DNA of 64,000 nt from JAFAYN01 sp963733105 (GCA_963733105.1 CAVTCB010000004.1:1-64000); one strand, 5' to 3'; numbered from the stretch's first letter, positions 1-9,186 are shown. Notes: generated by a model from the sequence alone, not told the origin. Numbers and translations are program-made.

Positions 1-3000
1 AGCTCCGGGACGTGCTCACGAGCGCGAGCCTCGATGCGGCCGCTGCCGCTGCCGACCTGGACGAGGGACTCTTTACGGCCGTGGCCCTCGGCGCCCGCGA
101 CGTGCTCCTTTTCGAGCTGCTGGTGATCGCGCGGAGCGAGCACATCGACGAGGTGCTGCTGCAGACCGCCGCCTCAAACCTGCCGGTGGAGCCTGCGGGG
201 CTGGCGCGCATGCTGGCGGACTGCGGTGAAGGCGATCCAGCGAGTGCGATGCAAGCGCTGGCGCGGCTGGAGGACCTGTCGATGGTCCACCGCTTCCTGG
301 ACGGCTCCGCCTGGGTGCACCGCTGGACGGCGGAAGGCCTCGCCGGGCTCGTGGACGCGGACGAACACCGGGCTCGTCATCTCCGGGCCGGCCGCTACCG
401 CGTCTGGCGGGCGGTGAACGAGAGCCACGGCTTGGACAACGGCATCGAGGCGGTGCGGAATTTCCTGGCCGGGGAAGACTTCGATGCCGCCATTACCGTT
501 GCTCACCGCTGTTTCGGCACGTTCCGCCGCCGCCGCCAGTCGATCGGCCTGGCTGCACTCGCGTCGGAGATCCTCGAAACACTGCCCCCGACGCATTCCG
601 GGTACGCCGCGGTCGCCGACGAGGAAGCGCAGGCTCATCTGGCCCTCGGCTTCACCGAGCGCGCTCTCGCCCGCTACGCGTACCTCCTGACATGGCACCA
701 ACACTTGGCGCAGGCAGAGCCTGACCGCGCTGACTACCAGCGTGACCTCGCGGTCTCCTACAACCATGTTGGCGCCCTGTACCGCGATCTCGGGCAGGGG
801 GAGCAGGCGCGACATGCTTTTCTCACGTCGCTGCAGATCCGAGAGCGCCTGTCGCTGGCCGAACCTGATCGCGCCGACCTCCAGAGCGATCTGGCGCCTT
901 CATACAACAGGGTCGGCGACCTATACCGCGACCTTGGGCAGGGGGAACAGGCGCGACAGACCTATCAAACCTTGCTCCAGCTAGTCGAGCGTCTGGTGCA
1001 GGCAGAGCCCGACCGTGCCGACTACCAGCATGATCTCGCGGTTGCGTATGAGCGAGTCGGCGTCCAGTACCGAGACCTCGGACAGGGGGAACAGGCGCGA
1101 CAGGCGCTCCTCACGGCGCTTCGGATCCGAGAACGCTTGGCCCAGACCGAGCCCGACCGCGCCGATTACCACGCCGGCCTCTCCATTTCCTACGAGCGTG
1201 TCGGCGACCTATACCGCGGCCTCGGGCAGGGCGAGTTGGCACGCCAAGCCTTTCTGACCTCGCTCCAGATCCGGGAAGACCTGGCCCAGACCGAGCCCGA
1301 CCGCGCCGACTACCAGCGCGACCTCTCCGTTTCCTACGATCGAGTCGGCAACCTGTACCGCGACTTCGGGCAGGGCGACCGGGCACGCCAGGCCTTTCTC
1401 ACCTCGCTCGCAGATCCGGGAGCGCTTGGCCCAGGCCGATCCCGACCGTGCCGACTACCAGCGCGACCTCTCCGTTTCCTACGGGCGAGTCGGAGACCTG
1501 TACCGTGACCTCGGGCAGGGCGAGTTGGCACGCGAGTACTACACGAAAGATCTCGCGATCGCCGAACGTCTGGCGCAAGCCGAGCCCAACCGCGCTGATT
1601 ACCAGCGTGACCTCTCCGTTTCCTACGATCGACTTGGCGACCTGCACCGCGCCATCGGGCGGGGCGACCGGGCACGCCAGGCCTTCCTCTCTTCGCTCCA
1701 GATTCGGGAACGCCTGGCTCAGGCCGAGCCCAACCGCGTCGATTACCAACGCGACCTCTCCGTTTCATACGAGCGCGTCGGCGACCTGTATCGCGACTTC
1801 GGGCAGGGCGAGCAGGCATGCCAAGCCTTCCTCACTTCGCTCCAGATCCGGGAACGCCTGACCCAGGCCGAGCCCGACCGCGCCGACTATCAGCGCGACC
1901 TCTCCATTTCTTACGATCGAGTTGGCGACCTGTACCGCGACCTCGGGCAGGGCGACCGAGCACGCAAGCCTTCCTCACCTCGCTCCGCGATCCGAGAACG
2001 CCTGGCCCAGGCCGAGCCCGACCGCGCCGACTACCAGCGCGACCTCTCCGATCTCCTACGATCGACTCGGCGACCTGTACCGCGCCCTCGGGCAGGGCGA
2101 GCAGGCGCGCGAGTCCTACATCAAAGATCTCGCGATCACCGAACGCCTGGCGCAAGCCGAGCCCGACCGCGCCGACTACCAGCGCGACCTCTCCGTTTCC
2201 TACAACACGGTCGGCGACCTGTATCGCGACCTCGGGCAGGGCGAGCAGGCACGCGAGGCCTACCTCAAGTCTCTCGCGATCCGCGAGCGCCTGGCCCAAG
2301 CCGAGCCCGACCGCGCCGACTACCAGCGCGACCTCTCCGTCGTCCTACAACAAGGTCGGCGACCTGTACCGCGACCTCGGGCAGGGCGAACAGGCACGCC
2401 AGGCCTTCCTCAACGCTCGCTCCAGATTCGCCGAACGCCTGGCCCAGGCCGAGCCCGACCGCGCCGACTACCAGCGCGACCTCTCCGTCTCCTACGAGCG
2501 AGTCGGCGACCTATACCGCGACCTCGGGCAGGGCGAGCGAGGCACGCGAGTACTGCACGAAAGATCTCGCGATCGCCGAGCGCCTGGCACAAGCCGAGCC
2601 CGACCGCGCCGACTACCAGCGTGACCTCTCCGTCTCCTACGAGCGAGTCGGCGACCTTTACCGCGACCTCGGGCAGGGCGAGCAGGCACGCCAAGCCTTC
2701 CTCACCGCGCTCGACGATTCGAGGACGCCTGGCACAGGCCGAGCCTGACCGCGCCGACTACCAGCGCGACCTTTCCGTTTCATACAACAAGGTCGGTGAC
2801 CTGTACCGCGACCTCTGCCAGGGCGAGCAGGCACGCCAAGCTTTCCTCACCGCACTCCAGATCCGAGAACGCTTGGCCCGAGCCGAACCCGATCGTGCCG
2901 ACTACCAGCGCGACCTTGCGGTTTCGCTGGTTCGGGTCGGCACGATTGATGGCGATACAGCCGCAGGGGTGGTCAAGCTGCGGCGGGCACTGGAGATATT

Positions 3001-3094
3001 GAAGGGAATGCAGGGCCGCGGGCAGCTTGCCCCGGTCTCCGAGGGGATGGTGGACTGGGTGAGAAACTTGCTAAACGAAATCGAGAACGCGTGA
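1..3094 (+). pseudogene. STAND-like protein, 3' part: winged-helix-like region followed by about 16 TPR repeats, frameshifted
   Basis: The reading frame is open from the window edge, so the N-terminus lies outside. The first ~230 residues resemble the helical and winged-helix part that follows NACHT or NB-ARC ATPase domains in STAND proteins (motif HRWTAEGLAGL). Then come about 16 near-identical 48-residue TPR units with the pattern EPDRADYQRDLSVSY followed by GDLYRDLGQGEQARQAFL. STAND-TPR proteins usually sense ligands and signal to effectors; that role is inferred. The frame moves by +1 near 1410, 2050, 2341, 2530 and 2715, with a compensated pair near 1965/1985. No shift is seen before 1400. 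Each shift falls at a position where repeat copies differ, which suggests assembly error in the repeat, although genuine decay is possible. The last unit degenerates and the gene ends at 3094. Confidence 0.7.
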
Positions 3095-3349
3095 CGCAGA
3101 TAATGCCGTCGTAAAGCTCGGAGAGCGCTCGGGTCTTCTCCCGACCGCGACAACTCGGTGCCACCCCGCGGAGTGGCACCGCGTCTTGCCCGCGGTGTCA
3201 GCGCGTGGACTCGTCACGCACTGGCTCGATTCTCGACAAATCTCGAATTCTCGAAATAACGGCACTTCCGGCCGTACTGATCGCGGAGGTGTGTTGCCGT
3301 TATTTGTGCTTCTTGTGTCGGTTCCAGGCCATCAGGACTTTCTCTAGAT
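3095..3349. other. Intergenic stretch between the TPR gene and a MITE
   Basis: No convincing gene. Together with the MITE (3350-3459) and the piece at 3460-3626, it makes a gene-free stretch of about 530 bases between the TPR gene and the IS630 element. Base composition is clearly lower in GC than the core genes downstream, in keeping with an island. I see no promoter or terminator I would defend here. Confidence 0.5.
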
Positions 3350-3459
3350 CTAGTGTAGTGACTCCGAAGTTACGTGTCGATTCGTTTAGTCGTGATTCGC
3401 ATGCAGGCTCGCGGTTCCGGCATCGGAATTAACACGGAACTTGAGCGGCACTACACTAG
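3350..3459. mobile_element. 110-bp MITE related to the neighbouring IS630 element
   Basis: The segment starts with CTAGTGTAGTG and ends with its exact reverse complement CACTACACTAG. The same 11-base terminus bounds the IS630 copy at 3627-4772. Similarity extends inward (ACTCCGAAGTT on the left; the right end read in reverse has CCGCTCAAGTT). It has no coding capacity. IS630 and Tc1-type elements insert at TA, and a TA sits at each edge. I read it as a non-autonomous derivative mobilised by the IS630 transposase. Confidence 0.7.
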
Positions 3460-3626
3460 ATCCCCCGACTGCCACCCTTGCTTACAATCACGCACGAACG
3501 CACCGGGGGGGGGGCACCCGTGTCAACGCCGGTGAAAATTGCGCAGTTCCGGCGGACGAAAATTGCACCCCTTGTGGATGACGAGCCCGCAGACTGGCTT
3601 GACGGATTCGGTGCGTGACGGACTCC
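3460..3626. other. Gap between the MITE and IS630
   Basis: No gene. It contains a run of nine G residues and a twice-repeated GAAAATTGC(G/A)C motif near 3535 and 3559. That motif recalls the multiple short repeats at IS21-family ends, but no IS21 genes are present, so it is at most a remnant. Confidence 0.3.
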
Positions 3627-4772
3627 CTAGTGTAGTGAGTCCGAAATAGGTTGGGTTTTGGCGTGGTATACGTTAGATTGTGCGCCATGCCAATGCCCAT
3701 CCGGAAGATCGAGTTGCGCGACGGGGATCGCGCCGAGTTGGAGCGCATGGTCCGCTCGCGCACCGCGGCGCAGCGTGTGGTCGAACGTGCTTCGATCGTG
3801 CTCGCTTCTGCCAGCGGGCAGAAGAGTGACGAGATCTGCGCCGCCGTCGGAGTGAGCCCGCCCACGGTCAAGAAGTGGCTGGACCGCTACGAAGCAGGTG
3901 GAATCGAGGCGCTGCTGAAGGATCTGCCACGCCCCGGACGCCCGAAGGAGATCGATCCGGTAAAGGAAGCCGAGATCGTCCGCCTTACGCAGCAGGGTCC
4001 GCCGCTGGGCGCGGGCACGCACTGGAGCCGACGGACGCTTGCGCCGGTCGCGGACGTCAGCGCTTCCACTGTGGGACGGGTGTGGAAGGCGCACGGGCTT
4101 CAGCCACACCGGGTCGAGACCTTCAAGATCTCCAAGGACCCGCGGTTCGTTGAGAAGCTGCATGACGTTGTTGGCCTGTACCTGTGTCCTCCCGAGCGCG
4201 CGGTCGTCTTCTCCGTCGACGCGAAGACGCAGATCCAAGCGCTGGACCGCACTCAGCCGGGTCTGCCGCTGAAGAAGGGGCGTGCAGGAACCATGACGCA
4301 CGATTACAAGCGGCACGGGACGACCACGCTCTTCAGCGCGCTGAACGTGGCGAGCGGAAAGATCATCGGTGAATGCATGGCGCGGCAGCGTCATCAGGAG
4401 TTCCTGCGTTTCGCGAAGAAGGTTGTCGGCACGGTCGATCCCGAGCTCGAGGTGCACTTCATCCTCGACAACGCCTCGGCGCACAAGCACGATGCCGTGA
4501 CCGAGTGGGTGGCAAAGAACCCCAGAGTGCACCTGCACTTCGTGCCGACCAGCTCCTCCTGGCTCAACTTGGTGGAGCGCTTCTTCGGCGAATTGACGCA
4601 ACGCCAGCTGAAACGCCTCGCCGTCACCAGCGTCGATCAACTGGTCGCGGCGATCACTGCCTACATCGAGAACCGGAACCGTGCCCCCAAACCCTTCGTC
4701 TGGACAGCTACCGTGCAACACATTCTCGACAAAATCGGGAAAGCCAAACAAACTTTGAGCGCACTACACTAG
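3627..4772 (+). mobile_element. IS630-family insertion sequence, complete
   Basis: The element is bounded by CTAGTGTAGTG at 3627-3637 and CACTACACTAG at 4762-4772, inverted copies of each other with a TA at each outer edge, as expected for IS630. The length of about 1.15 kb is normal for the family. It contains one transposase gene whose stop codon lies inside the right inverted repeat. Both ends and the transposase are intact, so it may still be active. It sits between the TPR gene and a second, broken IS630 copy. Confidence 0.8.
3687..4772 (+). CDS. IS630 family transposase
   Basis: This is a DDE-type transposase that moves the surrounding element by cut-and-paste at TA sites. The N-terminal ~110 residues form a helix-turn-helix region (ICAAVGVSPPTVKKWLDRY) followed by a linker rich in RPGRPKEI, typical of IS630. 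The three acidic catalytic residues are visible in VVFSVDAKTQ, FILDNASAHKH and WLNLVERFFGEL. I chose the ATG at 3687; a second ATG lies two codons later and the frame is open further upstream. Length of about 361 residues fits the family. No frameshift or internal stop is present. Confidence 0.88.
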   Translation: MPMPIRKIELRDGDRAELERMVRSRTAAQRVVERASIVLASASGQKSDEICAAVGVSPPTVKKWLDRYEAGGIEALLKDLPRPGRPKEIDPVKEAEIVRLTQQGPPLGAGTHWSRRTLAPVADVSASTVGRVWKAHGLQPHRVETFKISKDPRFVEKLHDVVGLYLCPPERAVVFSVDAKTQIQALDRTQPGLPLKKGRAGTMTHDYKRHGTTTLFSALNVASGKIIGECMARQRHQEFLRFAKKVVGTVDPELEVHFILDNASAHKHDAVTEWVAKNPRVHLHFVPTSSSWLNLVERFFGELTQRQLKRLAVTSVDQLVAAITAYIENRNRAPKPFVWTATVQHILDKIGKAKQTLSALH

Positions 4773-4779
4773 TGCACAA

Positions 4780-5103
4780 TCAAGCCGCCTTTTCGGCGAC
4801 AGATAGATGAGGTTCGATCTCGCAGCCAAAATGGATGCACACGCGCCGCTCCATCTCTTCGAGGGTGATCAGCCCGTTGGGCTCCGCCACCGCGCGCTTG
4901 CCGTGCATCCACTTCGGCTCGATCGGGTTCAGCCACGGGCTCTTCGAGGGCAAGAAGCAGACGACGATGCGCACTCCTTGGCGTCGCTGACGCACGGCCC
5001 AGTTGTGGGCGCGGATCCAGCCCTGGACTTCGTGGCTGAGGTGCCAGCCGGCGTTGTCCCAGATCAGCAGCAACGCTCGCTTCCCTTGCGCCTGTGCCAT
5101 GGA
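4780..5103 (-). pseudogene. IS630-family transposase, C-terminal remnant
   Basis: About 107 residues on the minus strand match the catalytic C-terminal half of an IS630-type transposase of a different subgroup from the intact copy. Visible motifs are LLLIWDNAGWHLS with the second catalytic Asp, and SPWLNPIEPKWMHGKRAV with the catalytic Glu. The N-terminal DNA-binding half and the first Asp are missing. Its distal end abuts the intact IS630 at 4772, so that insertion may have truncated it. Not expected to be functional. Confidence 0.7.
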
Positions 5104-5420
5104 GCAACTCCACTTAGAACTGCTCCGAGTCGTCCAGGAGGACTGCGAGAGTGTCCAGGTTGCCGGCGACAACCCGGTGGTTCACCCGGGCGGTTCCGAT
5201 GACGGGCAACCTCGGGAAAGTCAGGGCCGAGCAACTTCGTGCGCCGCCAGCACCTCTCGCGCGAGCGGCGACAGGGTCCCGGAAATGCCCCTGCCGGAAG
5301 AGTTCGGCGATCGCGTTCCTGGGAGGGTCGGCCGAGCTGGTAGGACGATCGTCGGGCGGGGAAGCCACGGATGAAGCGAACGTGTGGTGCGGATCGTGTG
5401 TGGTTCAGTGGAGCCCGTCC
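5104..5420. other. Gap between IS remnant and CHAT gene
   Basis: About 315 bases with no gene I can support. A minus-strand open frame (5114-5368) exists, but I recognise no domain in it and it could be a decayed fragment. The sequence is island-like rather than core-like. Confidence 0.35.
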
Positions 5421-7319
5421 TCAACGCCCTTGATCCGCAGGCGGCTGCCATCGTACCGCCATCGGGTCTCCGTATACGGTGTAGGCCAGCCAGGTCGGAT
5501 CACTTGGAGATCGGATGGAGAGCCGCGCCGATCGGACGGCCGATGCCAGTGAACTGCCCGCATACATCTCCTGATAGAACGACTGGGCGAAGGCGCTGGC
5601 CCCTTGGTCGGACACCGCCCAGTACGCTCCGATGAACGCACCCGCACCAGCGTCAAGGTAGCGACTGGCCCACCCGCCGGCACCCACGAGGGTGAAAGCC
5701 CCGCGTGCCCCGTGGCAGGAGTTCAGAAAGACCAGGGGAGTGGACCGACCCAGGTTTCTGAGCACCCCGCTGATCTCCTCCGGGCGCAACTCATCGCCTC
5801 CCTCCAGCCGGATAGCCGAGCGGTCGGGATCCGGGCTTCGCACGGTGCCGTGCCCGGCAAAGTGAAAAGCGTCGAACCTTCCAGACGCCAGGACCCGCCG
5901 CACGTCCACGTACGAAGCAGGCACCTCCTGCACGGATCTTCCGGACTCCACGAGGGAAAGTAAGAATTGCCGCTCGTCTTGTACCGACTGCAAGCCCGAG
6001 TCGCGCGGCACCACCAGTGCCATCTTCTCCAGGGTGAGCCGCGGCCGCCGGGCAATTCCCGGGATCCACCGGGTGATCGCGAACGCCTCGCAAAAGAACG
6101 GGCCTTCCACCACCATTCCGTCGCTCTCGCCCGTCATTCGGCAGAGCTCCCACGGGATCCACGCCTCCTCGGAGTAGATCTGAACAGACGCGATGCGGTG
6201 GCGCAAGGCCCATAGGAGTGCCTGCAGTTCCTTCGGAAAAATGGATTCGAAGAGGCGCGCCCCTTTGCTCTCCAGCTTCTGCTGGACCATCTGCGCGGAG
6301 GCTTCGCCGCGCTCGCCCAGCGCCTGGATGTCGCCGAAGAAATCGCGGAAGTACTCCAGCGGCTCCATTCGCAGGACAACGGGTCCGAACTCCTTCAGGT
6401 TGAGACTCAGCGAGTCATCCTGAGCCGTTACCCGGATGCTTAATGCAGCGCGTCCCTGGTCGCGCTGTTCCAAGATCAGTAGCGAGAGGTCTGCGGATGC
6501 GAAGGAAGATACGCCGTTCAGCACGCTTGCCACACGCACTTGGCCGGGTGCGGGAGACCGGCCTGCGCCGGCGGACCGGACAAGCGCGGCGCGGACCACC
6601 GGCCGCAGCGTGAGCGTGCCCAGACACGTGCCATCGTGTAATGCGTACACCCGCACCAGCCCAGGACCCGGGCCCCCTGCTCGCAGCCGGAATTCCAAGC
6701 GCGCAGTGGAGCCATCCGCCGGCATGCGCAAGGTCTCCGCCGTGCTGCCCTCGACTGTGAAGCCCTCCCGCGCCTGGACGACAATGTCCAACTCCTCTCC
6801 GCCGGCAAGGTCCACTTTTAGCGGCGATTTGTCCGGCCCCACCTGTACGGCAAGCACCACCGGCTCACCTGCGCATACTTCCTCCGGTAGCGCTGCCCGC
6901 AGATACTGGAGCGCGCCGGCCTCCATATCGTTCCAAGGTGACGGGAACGTGTCTCCGTCACCCGTCCGACGGCCCGCGTCGTCAGGTCCGAAAACCCCTG
7001 CGAGCGTCCCGTTCTCCACAATGAGGCACGGCACTCCAGCGGCAGTCGCGTCCACGCGGGTGCAGACGGGCGTAGGGTGCAGGCTGCTTGAGAGCACAGC
7101 GTCCTGGAGCCGCACGGCGCCGTCGGCACCAGCGGGCCAAGCCTCGAGGTTCCGCCCCGACAGAAGGTAGTAGTCCGGGCTGTCGCCGACGTCCATCACC
7201 ATCCACCGGGCCTTCGTGTAACGCAACAGTTGGCGCACTTCCTCGATCGGGCAGACGCCAGCGACCAGCAGGAAGTCGCGGGAGAAAGAGAAGCGAGGGA
7301 TGGATGGAACGACCCGCAT
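5421..7319 (-). CDS. CHAT domain-containing protein (caspase-like peptidase fold)
   Basis: The C-terminal ~200 residues are a CHAT domain, the caspase-related cysteine peptidase fold used as an effector in bacterial conflict systems. The catalytic pair is intact: His490 in FHFAGHG and Cys535 in FLNSCHG. The N-terminal ~130 residues (CPIEEVRQLLRYTKARWMVM, then IVENGTLAGVFGP) look like a CBS-type or similar sensor module, and the middle is beta-rich; both assignments are tentative. I chose the ATG at 7319. The frame extends to a TTG at 7370, but that part runs into IS3-like sequence and has no better ribosome site. The gene is convergent with the STAND-TPR gene across IS elements. Substrate and partner are unknown. 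Confidence 0.78.
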   Translation of the reverse strand: MRVVPSIPRFSFSRDFLLVAGVCPIEEVRQLLRYTKARWMVMDVGDSPDYYLLSGRNLEAWPAGADGAVRLQDAVLSSSLHPTPVCTRVDATAAGVPCLIVENGTLAGVFGPDDAGRRTGDGDTFPSPWNDMEAGALQYLRAALPEEVCAGEPVVLAVQVGPDKSPLKVDLAGGEELDIVVQAREGFTVEGSTAETLRMPADGSTARLEFRLRAGGPGPGLVRVYALHDGTCLGTLTLRPVVRAALVRSAGAGRSPAPGQVRVASVLNGVSSFASADLSLLILEQRDQGRAALSIRVTAQDDSLSLNLKEFGPVVLRMEPLEYFRDFFGDIQALGERGEASAQMVQQKLESKGARLFESIFPKELQALLWALRHRIASVQIYSEEAWIPWELCRMTGESDGMVVEGPFFCEAFAITRWIPGIARRPRLTLEKMALVVPRDSGLQSVQDERQFLLSLVESGRSVQEVPASYVDVRRVLASGRFDAFHFAGHGTVRSPDPDRSAIRLEGGDELRPEEISGVLRNLGRSTPLVFLNSCHGARGAFTLVGAGGWASRYLDAGAGAFIGAYWAVSDQGASAFAQSFYQEMYAGSSLASAVRSARLSIRSPSDPTWLAYTVYGDPMAVRWQPPADQGR

Positions 7320-7494
7320 TGTAGGATGGAAGCGGAAGGTCCTGATCCGACTTGGCGCGGGCTGCGCCAAGGGTGCGCAGGAGATGGATTACACAGTAGT
7401 GCCTTCCGCCTGCCTGCGCGAGCCCAATGCGGCCGACACAGGTCTGAACCGCCCCGAGTCTTCTTCCGGAGGGCTCGGGACGTGAGTACCGGCA

Positions 7495-7627
7495 CGAGAC
7501 TCTGAGTCTTCTGACGGTGGTAGAATGCCTCCTCGTACTCCACCGGAGGCACGTACCCGAGTGGCTCCAGGAGGCGGTGGTGGTTGAACCACCAGACCCA
7601 CTCAAGGGTGGCGAACTCCAGCACCAT
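7495..7627 (-). pseudogene. IS3-family transposase (OrfB) C-terminal remnant
   Basis: A short minus-strand stretch encodes the characteristic tail of IS3 OrfB integrases: EFATLEWVWWFNHHRLLEP followed by LGYVPPVEYEEAFYHRQ. The upstream catalytic core is absent; the frame loses similarity just beyond 7627. The remnant lies directly upstream of the CHAT gene and may have disturbed its original promoter. It is clear evidence of past transposition here. Confidence 0.72.
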
Positions 7628-7847
7628 GCTTCCGATCTGACCGGATTGGACGCGGCTGTCGGCGCCTCCGGCGCTCTCGCATCAGAGTTCGCGAGCCGTG
7701 GGGCCAGCGGGGGCCAGCCGTGGGGCCAGGAGCCTGGAAACCGACGCGATCCCGTGGTATTCGGATGTGGAGCGGAGAGGGCGAAAATCCGCATGGCGGC
7801 AGGAAAAATGCCGACTTGCGCAAACGGACGAAAACGGCTAGATATAA
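7628..7847. other. Intergenic island edge
   Basis: No gene. This stretch joins the IS3 remnant to the tRNA-Cys fragment. It has mixed GC and several short open frames without recognisable content. The junction with core-like sequence lies at its right end. Confidence 0.4.
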
Positions 7848-7888
7848 CTGCAAATCCTCGACCCCCGGTTCGAATCCGGGCGGCGCCT
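7848..7888 (+). tRNA. tRNA-Cys, 3' fragment only (likely attachment site)
   Basis: From CTGCAAATCC through the T-arm GGTTCGAATCC to GGCGCCT, the sequence reads like a bacterial tRNA-Cys(GCA) from the anticodon loop to the acceptor end. The bases upstream do not pair with it: there is no complementary GGCGCC 5' acceptor strand and no matching anticodon stem. The tRNA is therefore not functional as it stands. Tyrosine recombinases often integrate in exactly this part of tRNA genes, so I read it as an att scar. Confidence 0.65.
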
Positions 7889-7905
7889 CTCTCCCGCCCG
7901 GGGAG

Positions 7906-7933
7906 TTGACAGACCGGGAAAACGCAATAGTTT
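7906..7933 (+). promoter_or_regulatory. Promoter of the tRNA cluster
   Basis: A perfect TTGACA (7906-7911) is followed after 16 bases by TAGTTT (7928-7933), 22 bases before tRNA-Glu. It can serve all three tRNA genes downstream. This is a sigma-70-like match; no start site is known. Confidence 0.6.
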
Positions 7934-7954
7934 CATGGCTCGTCGTTCGCCACT

Positions 7955-8027
7955 GCCCCGTTCGTCTAGTGGCCTAGGACAACGCCCTCTCACGGCGTAA
8001 ACAGGGGTTCGATTCCCCTACGGGGTA
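7955..8027 (+). tRNA. tRNA-Glu (anticodon CTC)
   Basis: Full cloverleaf. The acceptor strands GCCCCGT and ACGGGGT pair. The anticodon stem ACGCC/GGCGT encloses the loop CTCTCAC, giving anticodon CTC. The T-arm is GGGG-TTCGATT-CCCC. No CCA is encoded. First gene of a three-tRNA cluster. Confidence 0.93.
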
Positions 8028-8041
8028 CTTTGAAAACATGG

Positions 8042-8115
<74 letters not shown>

Positions 8116-8201
8116 TCCATCTGGGAGGGAAAGGGTCAGGGCCCCGCAGGCAGCAGCCCACCTTCTGGCGCGGGTGCGGATACCCTCCGGCCCGCGATAA
8201 C

Positions 8202-8275
8202 GGTCGATTAGCTCAGTTGGTTAGAGCGCTCGCCTCACATGCGAGAGGTCCGGGGTTCGAGTCCCTGATCGACCA
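8202..8275 (+). tRNA. tRNA-Val (anticodon CAC)
   Basis: The acceptor strands GGTCGAT and ATCGACC pair fully. The anticodon stem CTCGC/GCGAG encloses CTCACAT, giving CAC. The T-arm GGGG-TTCGAGT-CCCT is intact. No CCA is encoded. Last member of the cluster, followed by a strong hairpin. Confidence 0.92.
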
Positions 8276-8286
8276 CTGCCGCAAAT

Positions 8287-8319
8287 GGAAGCCCCGCCGT
8301 AGATTACGGCGGGGCTTCC
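8287..8319 (+). terminator. Hairpin closing the tRNA cluster
   Basis: A perfect 15-bp stem (8287-8301 with 8305-8319) with a three-base loop starts 12 bases after tRNA-Val. There is no T-run after it, so it may stop or process transcripts rather than act as a classic intrinsic terminator. Confidence 0.55.
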
Positions 8320-8397
8320 GTGCTTCCGGGCACGGCGCTTGCCCCCGCCCGGGGGGCAGGTCCCCCGAACCGTGACTCGCAACCGAACGGTCCACGC

Positions 8398-9186
8398 ATG
8401 ACAACGGTCCGCAGGCTCTGGCTCGTCCTCCTCCTGGCGGCGGCCGCGCTCCCGCTCCGCGCGCAGGCGCAGGAAACGGGGGGAATCCGCGTCAGCCTCA
8501 ACATCCCCGAGCAGACGGTGCGGGTGTACGACGGCGACCAGGTGGTGAAGACGTACCCCGTCTCCGTCGGCCTCCCGGGGCACGACACCCCCCACGGCGA
8601 GTTCACCATCCAGCGCGCCGAGTGGAACCCCTGGTGGCGTCCGCCGGCGCGGGACTGGGCCAAGGACGACAAGGTGACCCCCCCCGGGCCGAACAACCCC
8701 ATGGGGCGGGTGAAGCTGTTCTTCGCGCCGTACTACTACCTGCACGGCACCCCGCACGAGAAGGACCTGGGGACCCCCGCTTCGCACGGGTGCGTGCGGA
8801 TGCGCAACACGGACGTGATCGAGCTGGCCACGCTCCTGCACCGGCGCGCGGACCCCACCGTCCCCGCCGCGGAGATCCGCTCCATCCTGGCCCGGCCCAG
8901 CGCCACCCGCTGGGTGGGCTTCCGCGCCCCCGTGCCGCTCACCATCCGCTACGAGCCGGTGGTGGTGGAGGGCGGCGAGCTGCGCGTCTACAAGGACGTG
9001 TACAAGCGGAACGCCGTGCACACCGAGGCGGTGTACCAGGCCCTCCTCGCCGCCGGGTACGACGTGTCCGGGGTGAGCCGCGACACCGTGCGCGCCCTGC
9101 TCGCCCGCGCGCAGGCCTCCCGGGGAACGTTCGCCGTCGACCTGGAGGAGGCGGGGCTGGGGACGCGGCGCCTGGCGGGTCGGTAG
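8398..9186 (+). CDS. L,D-transpeptidase (YkuD family), exported
   Basis: Cross-links or modifies peptidoglycan in the periplasm with an active-site cysteine. The N-terminus is a clear signal peptide (hydrophobic LVLLLAAAALPL, then RAQAQ). The YkuD domain spans roughly residues 30-150, with His116 in HGTPHE and the signature SHGCVRM carrying Cys132. I chose the ATG at 8398, which starts the signal peptide; the frame is open further upstream into the tRNA terminator but without a sensible start. The C-terminal ~110 residues are a family-variable extension. It is a single gene ending in a strong terminator. Precise substrate unknown. Confidence 0.88.
   Translation: MTTVRRLWLVLLLAAAALPLRAQAQETGGIRVSLNIPEQTVRVYDGDQVVKTYPVSVGLPGHDTPHGEFTIQRAEWNPWWRPPARDWAKDDKVTPPGPNNPMGRVKLFFAPYYYLHGTPHEKDLGTPASHGCVRMRNTDVIELATLLHRRADPTVPAAEIRSILARPSATRWVGFRAPVPLTIRYEPVVVEGGELRVYKDVYKRNAVHTEAVYQALLAAGYDVSGVSRDTVRALLARAQASRGTFAVDLEEAGLGTRRLAGR

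Noticed and set aside
1..3094. A CRISPR array, because of the many regular repeats
   Set aside because: The ~144-base period matches TPR protein repeats in frame, with no unique spacers and no cas genes in the window.
3460..3626. End of an IS21-type element, from repeated GAAAATTGC motifs
   Set aside because: Only two short repeats and no istA/istB sequence; too weak to call.
5114..5368. An 84-codon minus-strand frame between the IS630 remnant and the CHAT gene
   Set aside because: No recognisable domain, no ribosome site, and its setting suggests decayed sequence.
7848..7888. A complete tRNA-Cys gene
   Set aside because: No 5' acceptor strand or matching anticodon stem exists upstream; only the 3' part is present.
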